From Gammaproteobacteria bacterium (GTDB lineage Bacteria; Pseudomonadota; Gammaproteobacteria; Pseudomonadales; Azotimanducaceae): DNA of 32,515 nt. Below, in pieces: positions 19,661 through 27,989 of this stretch. Position 1 is the stretch's first letter, and the number at the start of each line of letters is the position of its first letter. The notes beneath the pieces are model-generated. The model was given only the letters and a program-made list of their open reading frames with translations. It ran no database searches and had not been told where the DNA came from. The DNA is taken from contig JAUILI010000024.1 of the NCBI GenBank assembly GCA_030433075.1, positions 1-32,515 on the forward strand, in the 5' to 3' direction. The position numbers and the translations under genes are program-made.

Positions 19661-22225
19661 ATGGCAGAAGTGACCGTCAAGCAACTCGCCGAGTCCGTAG
19701 GCGCCCCGCCGGAGCGCTTGCTAAAGCAAATGGAAGAGGCGGGCCTGCCCCAGCGCGGCCTTGAGGACGCGGTGACCGAGGAGCAGAAGCAAACCCTTCT
19801 GACCTATCTAAAGACCGCCCATGGCCAAGTGGCCGAGGGGCCAAAGAAAATCACCTTAAAGCGCAAGACCGTCAGCACCTTGCGCACGGATCGGGGCCGG
19901 GGCAAAGCCGTGGCCGTGGAGGTCCGGAAGAAGCGCACCTACGTTAAGCGCGACACCACGGAAGCGGCTGTGCCGGAAAGCGCCGAATCCGAACTGGCTC
20001 GGCTGAAGGCGGAGGAAGCGGAGCGCGAAGCCCAGCGTCAGGCGGCGGAGCTCGAGCGGCGGGCCGAGGAAGAGCGGCGTAAGGCTGAAGCGGCGGCGAA
20101 GGCCGAGGCGGAAGCCAAGGCCAAGGCCGAGGCGGAAGCTCAGGCCCAAGCAGCGGCGGCAAAGGCGCCGGCGGAGCCGAGCACCGCGCCCGTATCCGAG
20201 GAAGAAGCGCGGCGGGCTGCTGCGGCCGCGATCGTGGACGCTGAAGCGGCGACCGTGAAGAGCGAAAAGCGCGGCGGCAAGCCCGCAAAACGCCACGACG
20301 ACGACCGGGCCCGGAAGGGCCGGCGCATGGACGACGATGGTCCGGGGCGCGACGGCGGACGAGGCAAGCGCGCGGGCACCCTCTCCCGAGATCGCCTCGC
20401 GGAGCGCAAGCGCCGGGCGGCGCCGAAGGGCATGCCGAAAACCCAGGGTTTTGAGCGGCCGACGGAAATGGTTGCCCGGGATATTGAAGTGCCTGAGGCG
20501 ATCTCCGTGGGCGAGCTTGCCCAGCGCATGTCCGTTAAGGCCGGCGACGCCATCAAGAAGCTTATGGGCATGGGGGTGATGGCCACCATCAACCAGGTAC
20601 TCGATCAAGATACGGCTATCCTGCTGGTGGAAGAATTCGGTCACCGGGCGAAGACCGTGGCCTCCGATGCCATCGAGCAGGAGTACTTCGAGTCCCTGAA
20701 GATCGAAGGCGAGGGCAAGCCCCGGGCACCGGTGGTGACCGTGATGGGTCACGTCGACCACGGCAAAACCTCCCTCCTCGACTACATCCGGAAAACCCGA
20801 GTGGCCAGCGGGGAAGCCGGCGGCATTACGCAGCACATTGGGGCCTATTACGTCGATACGGGGCACGGTGCGGTGTCCTTCCTCGATACGCCTGGGCACG
20901 CCGCCTTCACGGCCATGCGGGCGCGGGGCGCCAAGCTCACGGATATCGTTATCCTCGTGGTCGCTGCTGACGACGGGGTAATGCCGCAGACGGAAGAGGC
21001 GGTGGCCCACGCCCGCGCCGCGGACGTACCCATCGTTGTGGCGGTAAACAAAATTGATAAGGAAGGGGCCGATCCCCAGCGGGTTAAAACGGAGCTTGCG
21101 GGCCGGGACGTGGTTCCCGACGAGTGGGGCGGTGATACGCAGTTCGTTCACGTCTCCGCCATGACCGGGGAAGGCATCGATGCCCTGCTCGAGGCTCTGC
21201 TGCTTCAGGCGGAGCTGCTCGAGCTCACCGCCGTGGAAGATGCGCCGGGGCAGGGCTCGGTGGTGGAATCGCGCCTCGATCGCGGTCGCGGTCCCGTGGC
21301 GACGGTGCTGGTGCGAAACGGCACGCTCCGGAAGGGCGACTTTATTGTGGCTGGTGAGCACTACGGTCGCGTGCGCGCCATGGTGAACGATGCCGGTGAG
21401 AACGTGGATCAGGCCCTGCCGTCCTACCCCGTTGAGATTCTCGGCCTTTCCGGTACGCCGGATGCGGGGGATGAGTTCTCCGTGGTGGAGAACGAGCGAG
21501 GGGCCAAGGAACTGGTGGAGTTCCGCCGCAGCCGGTCCCAGGAAGCGCGGATCAAACAGCAGCAGGCGGCGCGCCTGGATAGCCTTTTCGACAACATGGG
21601 CGAGGGCGAAAAGCCCACCATCAACCTGGTGCTGAAAACCGACGTGCGGGGCTCCCTCGAGGCGCTGATTGCGGCCGTGGGCGAGCTATCCAACGACGAA
21701 GTGAAGGTCAAGGTGGTGTCCTCCGGGGTAGGCGGGATCAACGAATCCGATGCCAACCTCGCGGTCGCCTCCGGGGCCGTGGTGCTCGGCTTCAACGTCC
21801 GGGCAGATGCCTCCGCCAAGAAGATCATCGAGCGGGAAGGCCTCGATCTGCGCTACTACAGCGTGATCTACGAGCTCCTGGACGATCTGAAGGATGCCCT
21901 CTCGGGCATGCTAGCGCCGGAGCTGCGGGAAGAAATTGTCGGTATCGCCGAAGTGCGCGATGTCTTCCGGTCGCCGAAGTTCGGCGCCGTGGCGGGCTGC
22001 ATGGTCACGGAAGGCACGATCTACCGAAGCAAGAAGATTCGCGTGCTGCGCGATAACGTCGTCATCTACGAAGGGGAGCTGGAATCGCTCCGGCGCTTCA
22101 AGGATGACGTGCAGGAAGTCCGTAACGGCTTTGAGTGCGGTATCGGGGTTCGCAATTACAACGACGTTCGCGAAGGGGACAAGATCGAAGTCTTCGACGT
22201 GAAGGAAATTGCGCGCTCCCTATAA
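19661..22225 (+). CDS. infB: Translation initiation factor IF-2
   Basis: 854 residues (E. coli IF2-1 is 890). An N-terminal winged-helix segment ([19 protein letters not shown]) is followed by a charged, Ala/Glu/Lys-rich linker (about 105-260), a predicted long helix. The IF-2 N domain follows ([20 protein letters not shown]). The GTPase domain has G1 GHVDHGKT (363-370), G3 DTPGHAAF and G4 NKID. The C-terminal domains end in [20 protein letters not shown]-2 places fMet-tRNA on the 30S subunit and drives subunit joining; the initiator tRNA gene lies at the head of the same region. Internal starts giving shorter IF-2 forms are possible but not shown. Confidence 0.98.
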   Translation: MAEVTVKQLAESVGAPPERLLKQMEEAGLPQRGLEDAVTEEQKQTLLTYLKTAHGQVAEGPKKITLKRKTVSTLRTDRGRGKAVAVEVRKKRTYVKRDTTEAAVPESAESELARLKAEEAEREAQRQAAELERRAEEERRKAEAAAKAEAEAKAKAEAEAQAQAAAAKAPAEPSTAPVSEEEARRAAAAAIVDAEAATVKSEKRGGKPAKRHDDDRARKGRRMDDDGPGRDGGRGKRAGTLSRDRLAERKRRAAPKGMPKTQGFERPTEMVARDIEVPEAISVGELAQRMSVKAGDAIKKLMGMGVMATINQVLDQDTAILLVEEFGHRAKTVASDAIEQEYFESLKIEGEGKPRAPVVTVMGHVDHGKTSLLDYIRKTRVASGEAGGITQHIGAYYVDTGHGAVSFLDTPGHAAFTAMRARGAKLTDIVILVVAADDGVMPQTEEAVAHARAADVPIVVAVNKIDKEGADPQRVKTELAGRDVVPDEWGGDTQFVHVSAMTGEGIDALLEALLLQAELLELTAVEDAPGQGSVVESRLDRGRGPVATVLVRNGTLRKGDFIVAGEHYGRVRAMVNDAGENVDQALPSYPVEILGLSGTPDAGDEFSVVENERGAKELVEFRRSRSQEARIKQQQAARLDSLFDNMGEGEKPTINLVLKTDVRGSLEALIAAVGELSNDEVKVKVVSSGVGGINESDANLAVASGAVVLGFNVRADASAKKIIEREGLDLRYYSVIYELLDDLKDALSGMLAPELREEIVGIAEVRDVFRSPKFGAVAGCMVTEGTIYRSKKIRVLRDNVVIYEGELESLRRFKDDVQEVRNGFECGIGVRNYNDVREGDKIEVFDVKEIARSL

Positions 22226-22240
22226 GCGCCGCGAGGATCT

Positions 22241-22633
22241 ATGCCGAAGGAATACGGACGCGATCAGCGCGTCGCCGACTTTATCCAGCGCGAGCTGGCG
22301 TCGGTTTTGCAGAACGAAATGCGCGATCCCCGGGTGGCCATGGTGTCCATCAATGAGGTTCGCGTATCTCGCGATCTGGGCTACGCTGATCTCTATGTCT
22401 CCTCCCTGCAGGCCCAGGATGAGGCGGCGCAGAAGGCCGTGATCAAGGCCTTGGCGGGCGCAGCGGGCTATCTGCGGACGGCCCTCGCGAAGCGGAGCAC
22501 CCTTCGAACCACGCCCCGCCTGCGCTTCCACTGGGATAGCCTCCCGGGTCGCGCTGGCGAGTTGAGCGCGCTCATCGATACGGCGCTGGCGGAAGATCGC
22601 GCCCGGGAGCAGGACCGGGAGGATGACGCATGA
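22241..22633 (+). CDS. rbfA: 30S ribosome-binding factor RbfA
   Basis: 130 residues (E. coli 133). A KH-type fold with RDQRVADFIQRELASVLQNE, the core MVSINEVRVSRDLGYADLYV, and RTTPRLRFHWD near the C-terminus. It binds the 16S rRNA near helix 1 during late 30S maturation and cold adaptation. The acidic C-terminus (AEDRAREQDREDD) is variable in the family. The start is ATG 22241 with GAGGAT upstream. The TGA overlaps the truB ATG. Confidence 0.95.
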   Translation: MPKEYGRDQRVADFIQRELASVLQNEMRDPRVAMVSINEVRVSRDLGYADLYVSSLQAQDEAAQKAVIKALAGAAGYLRTALAKRSTLRTTPRLRFHWDSLPGRAGELSALIDTALAEDRAREQDREDDA

Positions 22634-23622
22634 GTGGCACTGACGGCGCAGCCTCGAGCCGTAAGGGCCCGCCGCGCCATCGCGGGGGGCGGCGTAAGGC
22701 GCGCCAGCCTCGGGGCCGGGACGTCACCGGTATTCTTTTGCTCGATAAGCCCGCGGGCATGACGTCGAATGGCGCACTCCAAGCCACCAAGCGAATTTTC
22801 GGCGCGGCCAAGGCGGGCCACACGGGGGCGCTCGATCCTCTTGCGACGGGGGTATTGCCCCTGTGCTTCGGGGAAGCGACGAAGTTCTCCCAGTATCTGC
22901 TGGATTCCAACAAGCGGTACTGGACGGAGATTCGGCTCGGCGTGCGCACGGAAAGCGGCGATGCCGACGGTGAGGTGATTGACACGCGCCCCGTGCCGCC
23001 GCTCACGGAAGCGCGCTTGGAAGAGGCCCTAGAGGCCTTCCGGGGCGATATTTTGCAGGTGCCGTCCATGTATTCGGCCCTGAAGCATCAGGGGCAGCCG
23101 CTTTATAAGCTGGCCCGGCAAGGCATCACGGTGGAGCGGGAAGCGCGCCCCGTGACTATTTTTGAGAATCGGCTGCTCGGTTTCGAGGGCGACCGGATCA
23201 CCTTGGATATTGCGTGCTCCAAGGGGACCTACGTGCGCTCCATCGCCGAAGATCTTGGCGAAGCCCTGGGCTGCGGCGCCCATGTGACGGCTCTGCGCCG
23301 CACGGCCGTGGGTCCCTTTCGTATCGAGGATGCGATTACCCCCGGGCAGCTGGAAGGAGCCCGGGAAGAGGGCGGCTTCGAGGCCGTAGATGCCTTTCTC
23401 CTTCCCCTCGCGGCGGGGGTGGGGCACTTCCCCGAGGTGCTGCTGCCGGAGGCCACGGCCTACTACCTTGGCAAGGGCCAGGCGGTGCAGGTGCCCGGCG
23501 CCCCGCGGGAAGGGTGGGTGCGGCTGATGCTTAAGGAAAACCCCGAGCCGACCTTCCTGGGCGTGGGGGAAATCATTGATGACGGACGCATTGCGCCGAG
23601 GCGCCTTGTCGTCGGAAAATAG
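22630..23622 (+). CDS. truB: tRNA pseudouridine(55) synthase TruB
   Basis: 330 residues (E. coli 314). The catalytic Asp69 lies in HTGALDPLATGVLPLC. Other TruB motifs are GILLLDKPAGMTSN, QVPSMYSALKHQGQPLYKLA and SKGTYVRSIAEDLG. The C-terminal PUA-like region is degenerate. It makes pseudouridine 55 in the T-loop of tRNAs. The first 30 residues are an extra basic tail (SSRKGPPRHRGGRRKARQPR) of a kind seen in some relatives and may help RNA binding. Coupled to rbfA by ATGA. Confidence 0.96.
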   Translation: MSGTDGAASSRKGPPRHRGGRRKARQPRGRDVTGILLLDKPAGMTSNGALQATKRIFGAAKAGHTGALDPLATGVLPLCFGEATKFSQYLLDSNKRYWTEIRLGVRTESGDADGEVIDTRPVPPLTEARLEEALEAFRGDILQVPSMYSALKHQGQPLYKLARQGITVEREARPVTIFENRLLGFEGDRITLDIACSKGTYVRSIAEDLGEALGCGAHVTALRRTAVGPFRIEDAITPGQLEGAREEGGFEAVDAFLLPLAAGVGHFPEVLLPEATAYYLGKGQAVQVPGAPREGWVRLMLKENPEPTFLGVGEIIDDGRIAPRRLVVGK

Positions 23623-23658
23623 CGGCGCGCCAATGCGCTTGAAGCAAAGTTTAAAACC

Positions 23659-23721
23659 GTACCCCTTGGGGTACACGAGAGCGTCACTGTAATCATGCGC
23701 GGTGACCCAGGGGACCGCATG
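23659..23721 (+). promoter_or_regulatory. rpsO leader: candidate promoter and hairpins
   Basis: Stem GTACCCC (23659-23665) / GGGGTAC (23668-23674) is followed by a second structure. In it CATGCG-CG-GT (23694-23703) pairs with ACCGCATG (23714-23721). A possible promoter is TTGGGG (23666-23671), 16 bases, TGTAAT (23688-23693). S15 represses its own mRNA through leader structures in several bacteria, and these differ between groups, so this region is a candidate. The truB-rpsO gap is 137 bases, unusually long within this operon. Confidence 0.4.
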
Positions 23722-23759
23722 GGGCGTTTCCCTGACTAGCATGTTCGGAGTCCAATACC

Positions 23760-24029
23760 ATGGCACTAAGTGCGCAGACGAAAGCTGAAATTCTTAAGGA
23801 GTATCAGCTCGCGGAGGGGGATACGGGTTCGCCGGAAGTGCAGGTTGCCCTGCTGACGGCCAACATCAATGGTCTTCAGGGTCACTTTAAGACCCACGCC
23901 AAGGACCACCACTCGCGTCGCGGCCTGATTCGTATGGTGAATCAGCGTCGTCGTCTCCTCGATTATCTCAAGGAGAAGGACACCGCTCGCTACGCAAAAC
24001 TCATCGAACGTCTCGGTCTCCGTCGCTAA
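23760..24029 (+). CDS. rpsO: 30S ribosomal protein S15
   Basis: 89 residues, exactly the E. coli length. It carries [20 protein letters not shown], the conserved [20 protein letters not shown] and the C-terminal [13 protein letters not shown]15 binds the three-way junction of 16S helices 20-22 early in 30S assembly. GGAG lies nine bases before the ATG. It is followed by pnp after a 142-base structured leader, the conserved rpsO-pnp arrangement. Confidence 0.98.
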   Translation: MALSAQTKAEILKEYQLAEGDTGSPEVQVALLTANINGLQGHFKTHAKDHHSRRGLIRMVNQRRRLLDYLKEKDTARYAKLIERLGLRR

Positions 24030-24087
24030 GGGCGGGGGCAGGCAACGGGGCCCTCGGGCGCCCGCTGTGATGAGCTTGCAAGCACGC

Positions 24088-24152
24088 TGGCCGCGATGCG
24101 CGGCCACTTGTTGAAACGGGCTGCCCCGCAGGGTTGCGGAGCGGGCCCGTTT
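24088..24152 (+). promoter_or_regulatory. pnp leader hairpins (candidate RNase III/PNPase autoregulation site)
   Basis: TGGCCGCG (24088-24095) pairs with CGCGGCCA (24099-24106). AAACGGGC (24114-24121) pairs with GCCCGTTT (24145-24152), with inner CCGCA and TGCGG. The second stem ends seven bases before the GGAGG of pnp. In E. coli, RNase III cuts a long stem in the pnp leader and PNPase then degrades the duplex and represses its own synthesis; this layout fits that scheme. The first hairpin may also be an rpsO terminator, although its T-run (CTTGTT) is weak. Confidence 0.5.
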
Positions 24153-24171
24153 CCTATTGGAGGATAGACTG

Positions 24172-26298
24172 TTGTCAGCTGTTGCGAAGAGTTTTCAGTG
24201 GGGTGATCACCGGATCACGTTAGAGACCGGAAAAATTGCACGCCAGGCCACCGGGGCCGTGATGGCGCACATGGATAACACCACCGTGCTGTGCACCGTG
24301 GTGGGGATGAAGGACGCCAAGCCTGGCCAGCCCTTCTTCCCCTTGACCGTCAACTACCAGGAAAAGACCTACGCTGCGGGGAAAATCCCCGGTGGGTTCT
24401 TCCGCCGCGAGGGTCGTCCCTCGGAAAAGGAAACGCTCACGAGCCGGCTCATCGACCGGCCCATCCGTCCGCTCTTTCCCAAGGGCTTCATGAACGAAGT
24501 GCAGGTCATCTGCACCGTGATGTCCGCGGACAAGGACCAGGACCCGGACGTGATCGCCATGATCGGCGCCGCCGCCGCCCTGGCCATCTCCGGCATCCCC
24601 TTCAGCGGACCCCTGGCTGCGGCCCGGGTGGGCTTCGCCGATGGTCAGTACCTGCTGAACCCGGGCTTTGAGGCGCTGAAGTCTTCGGCGCTCAACATGA
24701 CCGTGGCGGGTACGCGCCAAGCCGTGCTCATGGTGGAGTCCGAAGCCGAAGAGCTCACGGAAGATCAAATGCTCGGCGCCGTGCTCTTTGCGCACCAGCA
24801 AATGCAGCCCGTGCTCGATGCGATCAATGCGCTCGTCGCCGAGGCCGGCAAGCCGCGCTGGGAGTGGACGCCCCCGGAGATCGATCAGGCCCTCGCCAAT
24901 CGCATCGCTGACGTGTTCGCCGAGCCCATGGGGGCGGCCTATCGCATCACCGATAAGCTCGAGCGCCAGGACGCCGTGGCCGCACTTAAGGCCCAGTGCC
25001 TTGAGCAGTTTGCCGGGGAAGCCCTGGGCGACGACGCCGCGGACAGCAAAACCGTGGAAGGCCTCTTTGGGCGTCTTGAGAAGTCCGTGGTGCGTAACGC
25101 CATCATCGACGGTGCGCCCCGCATCGACGGCCGTGATCTCAAGACCGTCCGGCCCCTGGCCATGGAAGTGGGCAATCTGGCCAAGGCTCACGGGTCCGCG
25201 CTGTTCACCCGCGGGGAAACACAGGCCATCGTGGCGGCCACCCTCGGGACGAACCGGGACGCCGCCATCGTCGATGCCCTCGAAGGCACCTATCGCGAAA
25301 GCTTCATGCTCCACTACAACTTCCCGCCCTACTCCGTCGGGGAAGCGGGCTTCATGGGTGGGCCGAAGCGCCGGGAAATTGGCCACGGTCGCCTGGCGCG
25401 CCGCGGCGTGCAGGCGGTGCTTCCGAATGCGGAAGATTTCCCCTACACCCTGCGGGTGGTGTCGGAGATCACCGAATCCAACGGCAGCTCCTCCATGGCC
25501 TCGGTGTGCGGCACGAGCCTTGCGCTGATGGACGCCGGCGTGCCGATTAAGGCGCAGGTGGCGGGCATCGCCATGGGTCTTGTGAAGGAAGGGGATCGCT
25601 ACGCGGTCATCACCGACATCCTGGGCGACGAGGACCACCTCGGCGACATGGACTTCAAGGTGGCCGGGACGGCAAAGGGTGTCACTGCGCTGCAGATGGA
25701 CATCAAGATCGAAGGCATCAACGAAGAGATCATGGAGAAGGCGCTGGCCCAGGCCTATGAAGCGCGCTGCCATATCTTGAACGAGATGAACCAGGTCATC
25801 GCCGAGCCCCGGGCTGCGGTATCGGACAACGCGCCGAGCATCGCCACCATCGAGGTGAACCCGGACAAGATCCGCGACGTGATCGGCAAGGGTGGGGTCA
25901 CCATCCGTGCCATCCAGGAAGAGACCGGTGCTCAGATCGACATCGACGACTCCGGCCTGATCCGGGTCTACGGCGAGAACGCCGAGAGCCGGGATGCGGC
26001 CATCGCCCGCATCGAAGCCATCACGGCGGAAGCCGAGGTGGGTCAGGTCTACCTGGGTACGGTGTCCAAGATCGTCGACTTCGGCGCCTTCGTGAACATC
26101 ATTCCCGGCAAGGATGGCCTGGTGCACATCTCCCAGATTGCCCAGGAGCGGGTCGAGAACGTTGAGGACTACCTCAAGGAAGGCCAGCAGGTGCGCGTGG
26201 TGGTGCTCGACGTCGACGCCCGCGGTCGCATTAAGCTGTCCATGAAGGAAGTCCCCGAAGAAGAGGGTACGGAAGACAGCGAAGCGGCGGACGCCTAA
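24172..26298 (+). CDS. pnp: Polyribonucleotide nucleotidyltransferase (PNPase)
   Basis: 708 residues (E. coli 711). Two RNase PH-like halves are present. The first has [16 protein letters not shown] and [12 protein letters not shown], and the second has [16 protein letters not shown] and [22 protein letters not shown] domain ([20 protein letters not shown]) and an S1 domain ([15 protein letters not shown]) follow, then an acidic tail. It degrades RNA phosphorolytically and works with RNase E. I chose TTG 24172 with GGAGG eight bases upstream; E. coli pnp likewise starts with TTG. Last gene of the operon. Confidence 0.97.
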   Translation: MSAVAKSFQWGDHRITLETGKIARQATGAVMAHMDNTTVLCTVVGMKDAKPGQPFFPLTVNYQEKTYAAGKIPGGFFRREGRPSEKETLTSRLIDRPIRPLFPKGFMNEVQVICTVMSADKDQDPDVIAMIGAAAALAISGIPFSGPLAAARVGFADGQYLLNPGFEALKSSALNMTVAGTRQAVLMVESEAEELTEDQMLGAVLFAHQQMQPVLDAINALVAEAGKPRWEWTPPEIDQALANRIADVFAEPMGAAYRITDKLERQDAVAALKAQCLEQFAGEALGDDAADSKTVEGLFGRLEKSVVRNAIIDGAPRIDGRDLKTVRPLAMEVGNLAKAHGSALFTRGETQAIVAATLGTNRDAAIVDALEGTYRESFMLHYNFPPYSVGEAGFMGGPKRREIGHGRLARRGVQAVLPNAEDFPYTLRVVSEITESNGSSSMASVCGTSLALMDAGVPIKAQVAGIAMGLVKEGDRYAVITDILGDEDHLGDMDFKVAGTAKGVTALQMDIKIEGINEEIMEKALAQAYEARCHILNEMNQVIAEPRAAVSDNAPSIATIEVNPDKIRDVIGKGGVTIRAIQEETGAQIDIDDSGLIRVYGENAESRDAAIARIEAITAEAEVGQVYLGTVSKIVDFGAFVNIIPGKDGLVHISQIAQERVENVEDYLKEGQQVRVVVLDVDARGRIKLSMKEVPEEEGTEDSEAADA

Positions 26299-26314
26299 GG
26301 CCTCGGGCCCTCGC

Positions 26315-26353
26315 AAAAACCCGGCTTGCCTTGCGGCAGGCCGGGTTTTTTTT
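26315..26353. terminator. Bidirectional terminator between pnp and the GNAT gene
   Basis: A run of five A, then ACCCGGC-TTGCC pairing with GGCA-GGCCGGGT around TTGC, then eight T to 26353. The A-run and T-run at opposite ends let the same stem end pnp on the plus strand and the converging acetyltransferase gene on the minus strand, which stops only eight bases beyond. Confidence 0.93.
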
Positions 26354-26360
26354 CGCCCGC

Positions 26361-26825
26361 CTAAAGGCGGTAGTAAAACTGATGGGGATAGGCCAGTTCG
26401 GGGTTGGCAGGGACCAGGGGCGTAAAGCCCTGGGCCTTGAAGAAGCCCACCGCGTCCTTCTGGGCCCGGACCGTCAGGATGGCCACGCCTTCGGCGCGGG
26501 CGCGGCGCTGCGCATCGTATAGGAGCTTTGCGCCGAAGCCCTGGCCTTGCGCCTTGGGGTCCACGTAAATGCCGTGGATGCGCCAGGCGGGTTGCGCGGG
26601 CGCTTCCTCTACACCGACCGTTTCCAAAGCGAGAACCCCCGTGGGCATGGCCGGCGCCCCGAGATAGCGAATATCCATGGTGGTCAGGTCGACCTCATCG
26701 TAGCAGTGGCTGGGGCCGGCGAGCCGCTTCACCCGCGGGGGAAGATCCCAGCCGTCGATGGCGCGGAGAATCAGCGCGTTGACGGCGGGGAGCTGGCTCG
26801 GCTGCACGGGAAGTAGGGGATCCAC
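26361..26825 (-). CDS. GNAT-family N-acetyltransferase
   Basis: 154 residues. The acetyl-CoA-binding motif A is HGIYVDPKAQGQGFGAKLL, with QGQGFG as the pyrophosphate loop, preceded by a core strand (GVLALETVGVEEAP). KDAVGFFKAQGF is the usual late motif B (xxAxxFYxxxGF). The C-terminus FYYRL is conserved in small GNATs. The substrate cannot be predicted. The start is GTG 26825 (minus) with GGAGG four bases upstream. It converges on pnp through the shared terminator and is divergent from the membrane protein gene, 60 bases apart. Confidence 0.88.
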   Translation of the reverse strand: MDPLLPVQPSQLPAVNALILRAIDGWDLPPRVKRLAGPSHCYDEVDLTTMDIRYLGAPAMPTGVLALETVGVEEAPAQPAWRIHGIYVDPKAQGQGFGAKLLYDAQRRARAEGVAILTVRAQKDAVGFFKAQGFTPLVPANPELAYPHQFYYRL

Positions 26826-26885
26826 GGGGCCTCCTTTTGCGCTGGGGGTCGCTCCCAGGCATGCTCAAGGCCTTGGGAGGGATCG

Positions 26886-27989
26886 GTGCGCAATTTACAA
26901 CGTCTTCTAATTCCCGGGGCAGTGCTTCAGTCCGTCATGATCGGCGGGGGCTACGGCACGGGCCGGGAAGTGGTCGAGTATTTTACGCGCTTCGGCGCCG
27001 GCGCCGGACTGCTCGGTCTGGCTTTGGCGGGGGCGGGCATTGCGGTGGTTTTCGCCCTTTCCCTAGAGCTTGCCCGCCGGGCTGGCGCCTACGACTACCG
27101 CACGTTCTTTAAGGCCCTGCTCGGTCGCTTCTGGGTGAGTTACGAGGTGCTTTTGCTGCTCCTCGTGATGCTGGTGTTGGGGGTGATCAGCGCCGCTAGC
27201 CAAGGCATGCTGCTACGCCTTTTCCCAGGCCTTAGCCCGGGCCTGTCCACCCTGCTCTTTGTCCTGGCGACCGTGGGCCTCATCCTCTTCGGGCGCACCT
27301 GGGTGACGCGCATTCTCACCTTCTGGAGCTTCGTGCTCTATGCAGCCTTTGCCGCGCTCCTTGGGATGGTCTGGCTGCGCTTTGGGGAGGGCCTAGGGGC
27401 CGCGTTCAGTACGCCCGGGGCCAGCGAAGGCTGGGCGCTCAGCGCGCTGCGCTACGTGGGCTATAACGTGACCGCGGTGCCGGTGGTGCTCTTCGCGGCG
27501 CGGGCGCTGCGTTCCCAGCGGGATACGGCCATCGCTGGGGCCCTTGGGGGCGTGCTCGCCATTTTGCCGGCGGTGGCCCTTCATCTCTGCTTTCTAGCTT
27601 TGGGGCCCGCGGTCTACGACGGCGTGGCCTTGCCCCTCTTTTCCGTGCTCGACGTTCTGGCGGCCCCCATGCTGACCCTCTGCCTTTCCGTGGTGCTTCT
27701 CGGGACCTTCCTCGAGACCGCGCTGGGGGATTTGCAGGGGCTTTTGGAACGGATGGACCGCTGGCGTGAGGAGCGCCACGGCGCGCCCTTTTCCCCCTGG
27801 GGCCATGGGGCCATGGCCCTGCTTCTGCTGGCCGCGGCGGCCGTGCTCGGTCGCCTGGGGGTGGTGGCGCTTATTGGCGAGGGCTACGGAACCCTCGCCT
27901 GGGGTTTCATTCTGGTTTACATCCTGCCCGTGCTGGTCTGGGGGCTCCGCCGGTGGCGATCGCCGGAAGCCCCCGAGGGCTCGAACTAG
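26886..27989 (+). CDS. YkvI-like polytopic membrane protein (probable LeuT-fold transporter, substrate unknown)
   Basis: 367 residues with about ten hydrophobic helices (approximately 8-30, 38-62, 85-107, 119-136, 140-164, 184-207, 213-239, 250-277, 308-330, 336-354). The first helix has GGGYGTGREVVEYF, a broken-helix signature I recognise from the uncharacterised YkvI family, distantly related to amino-acid permeases. The second half has a helix pair around YVGYNVTAVPVVLFA. No signal peptide or enzyme domain is visible. The start is GTG 26886 after GGGAGGG. The stop overlaps that of the converging ggt. A link with glutathione or amino-acid uptake is only a guess from its neighbour. Confidence 0.8.
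   Translation: MRNLQRLLIPGAVLQSVMIGGGYGTGREVVEYFTRFGAGAGLLGLALAGAGIAVVFALSLELARRAGAYDYRTFFKALLGRFWVSYEVLLLLLVMLVLGVISAASQGMLLRLFPGLSPGLSTLLFVLATVGLILFGRTWVTRILTFWSFVLYAAFAALLGMVWLRFGEGLGAAFSTPGASEGWALSALRYVGYNVTAVPVVLFAARALRSQRDTAIAGALGGVLAILPAVALHLCFLALGPAVYDGVALPLFSVLDVLAAPMLTLCLSVVLLGTFLETALGDLQGLLERMDRWREERHGAPFSPWGHGAMALLLLAAAAVLGRLGVVALIGEGYGTLAWGFILVYILPVLVWGLRRWRSPEAPEGSN

Noticed and set aside
20030-20180. Repetitive DNA in infB (Ala/Glu/Lys codons) as a tandem repeat element
   Set aside because: It encodes the normal charged helical linker of IF-2, is in frame, and is not an exact repeat.
24220-26316. 698-codon open frame on the minus strand opposite pnp
   Set aside because: A shadow of pnp: composition rich in His, Asp and Gly, no domain motifs, and it runs through the terminator.
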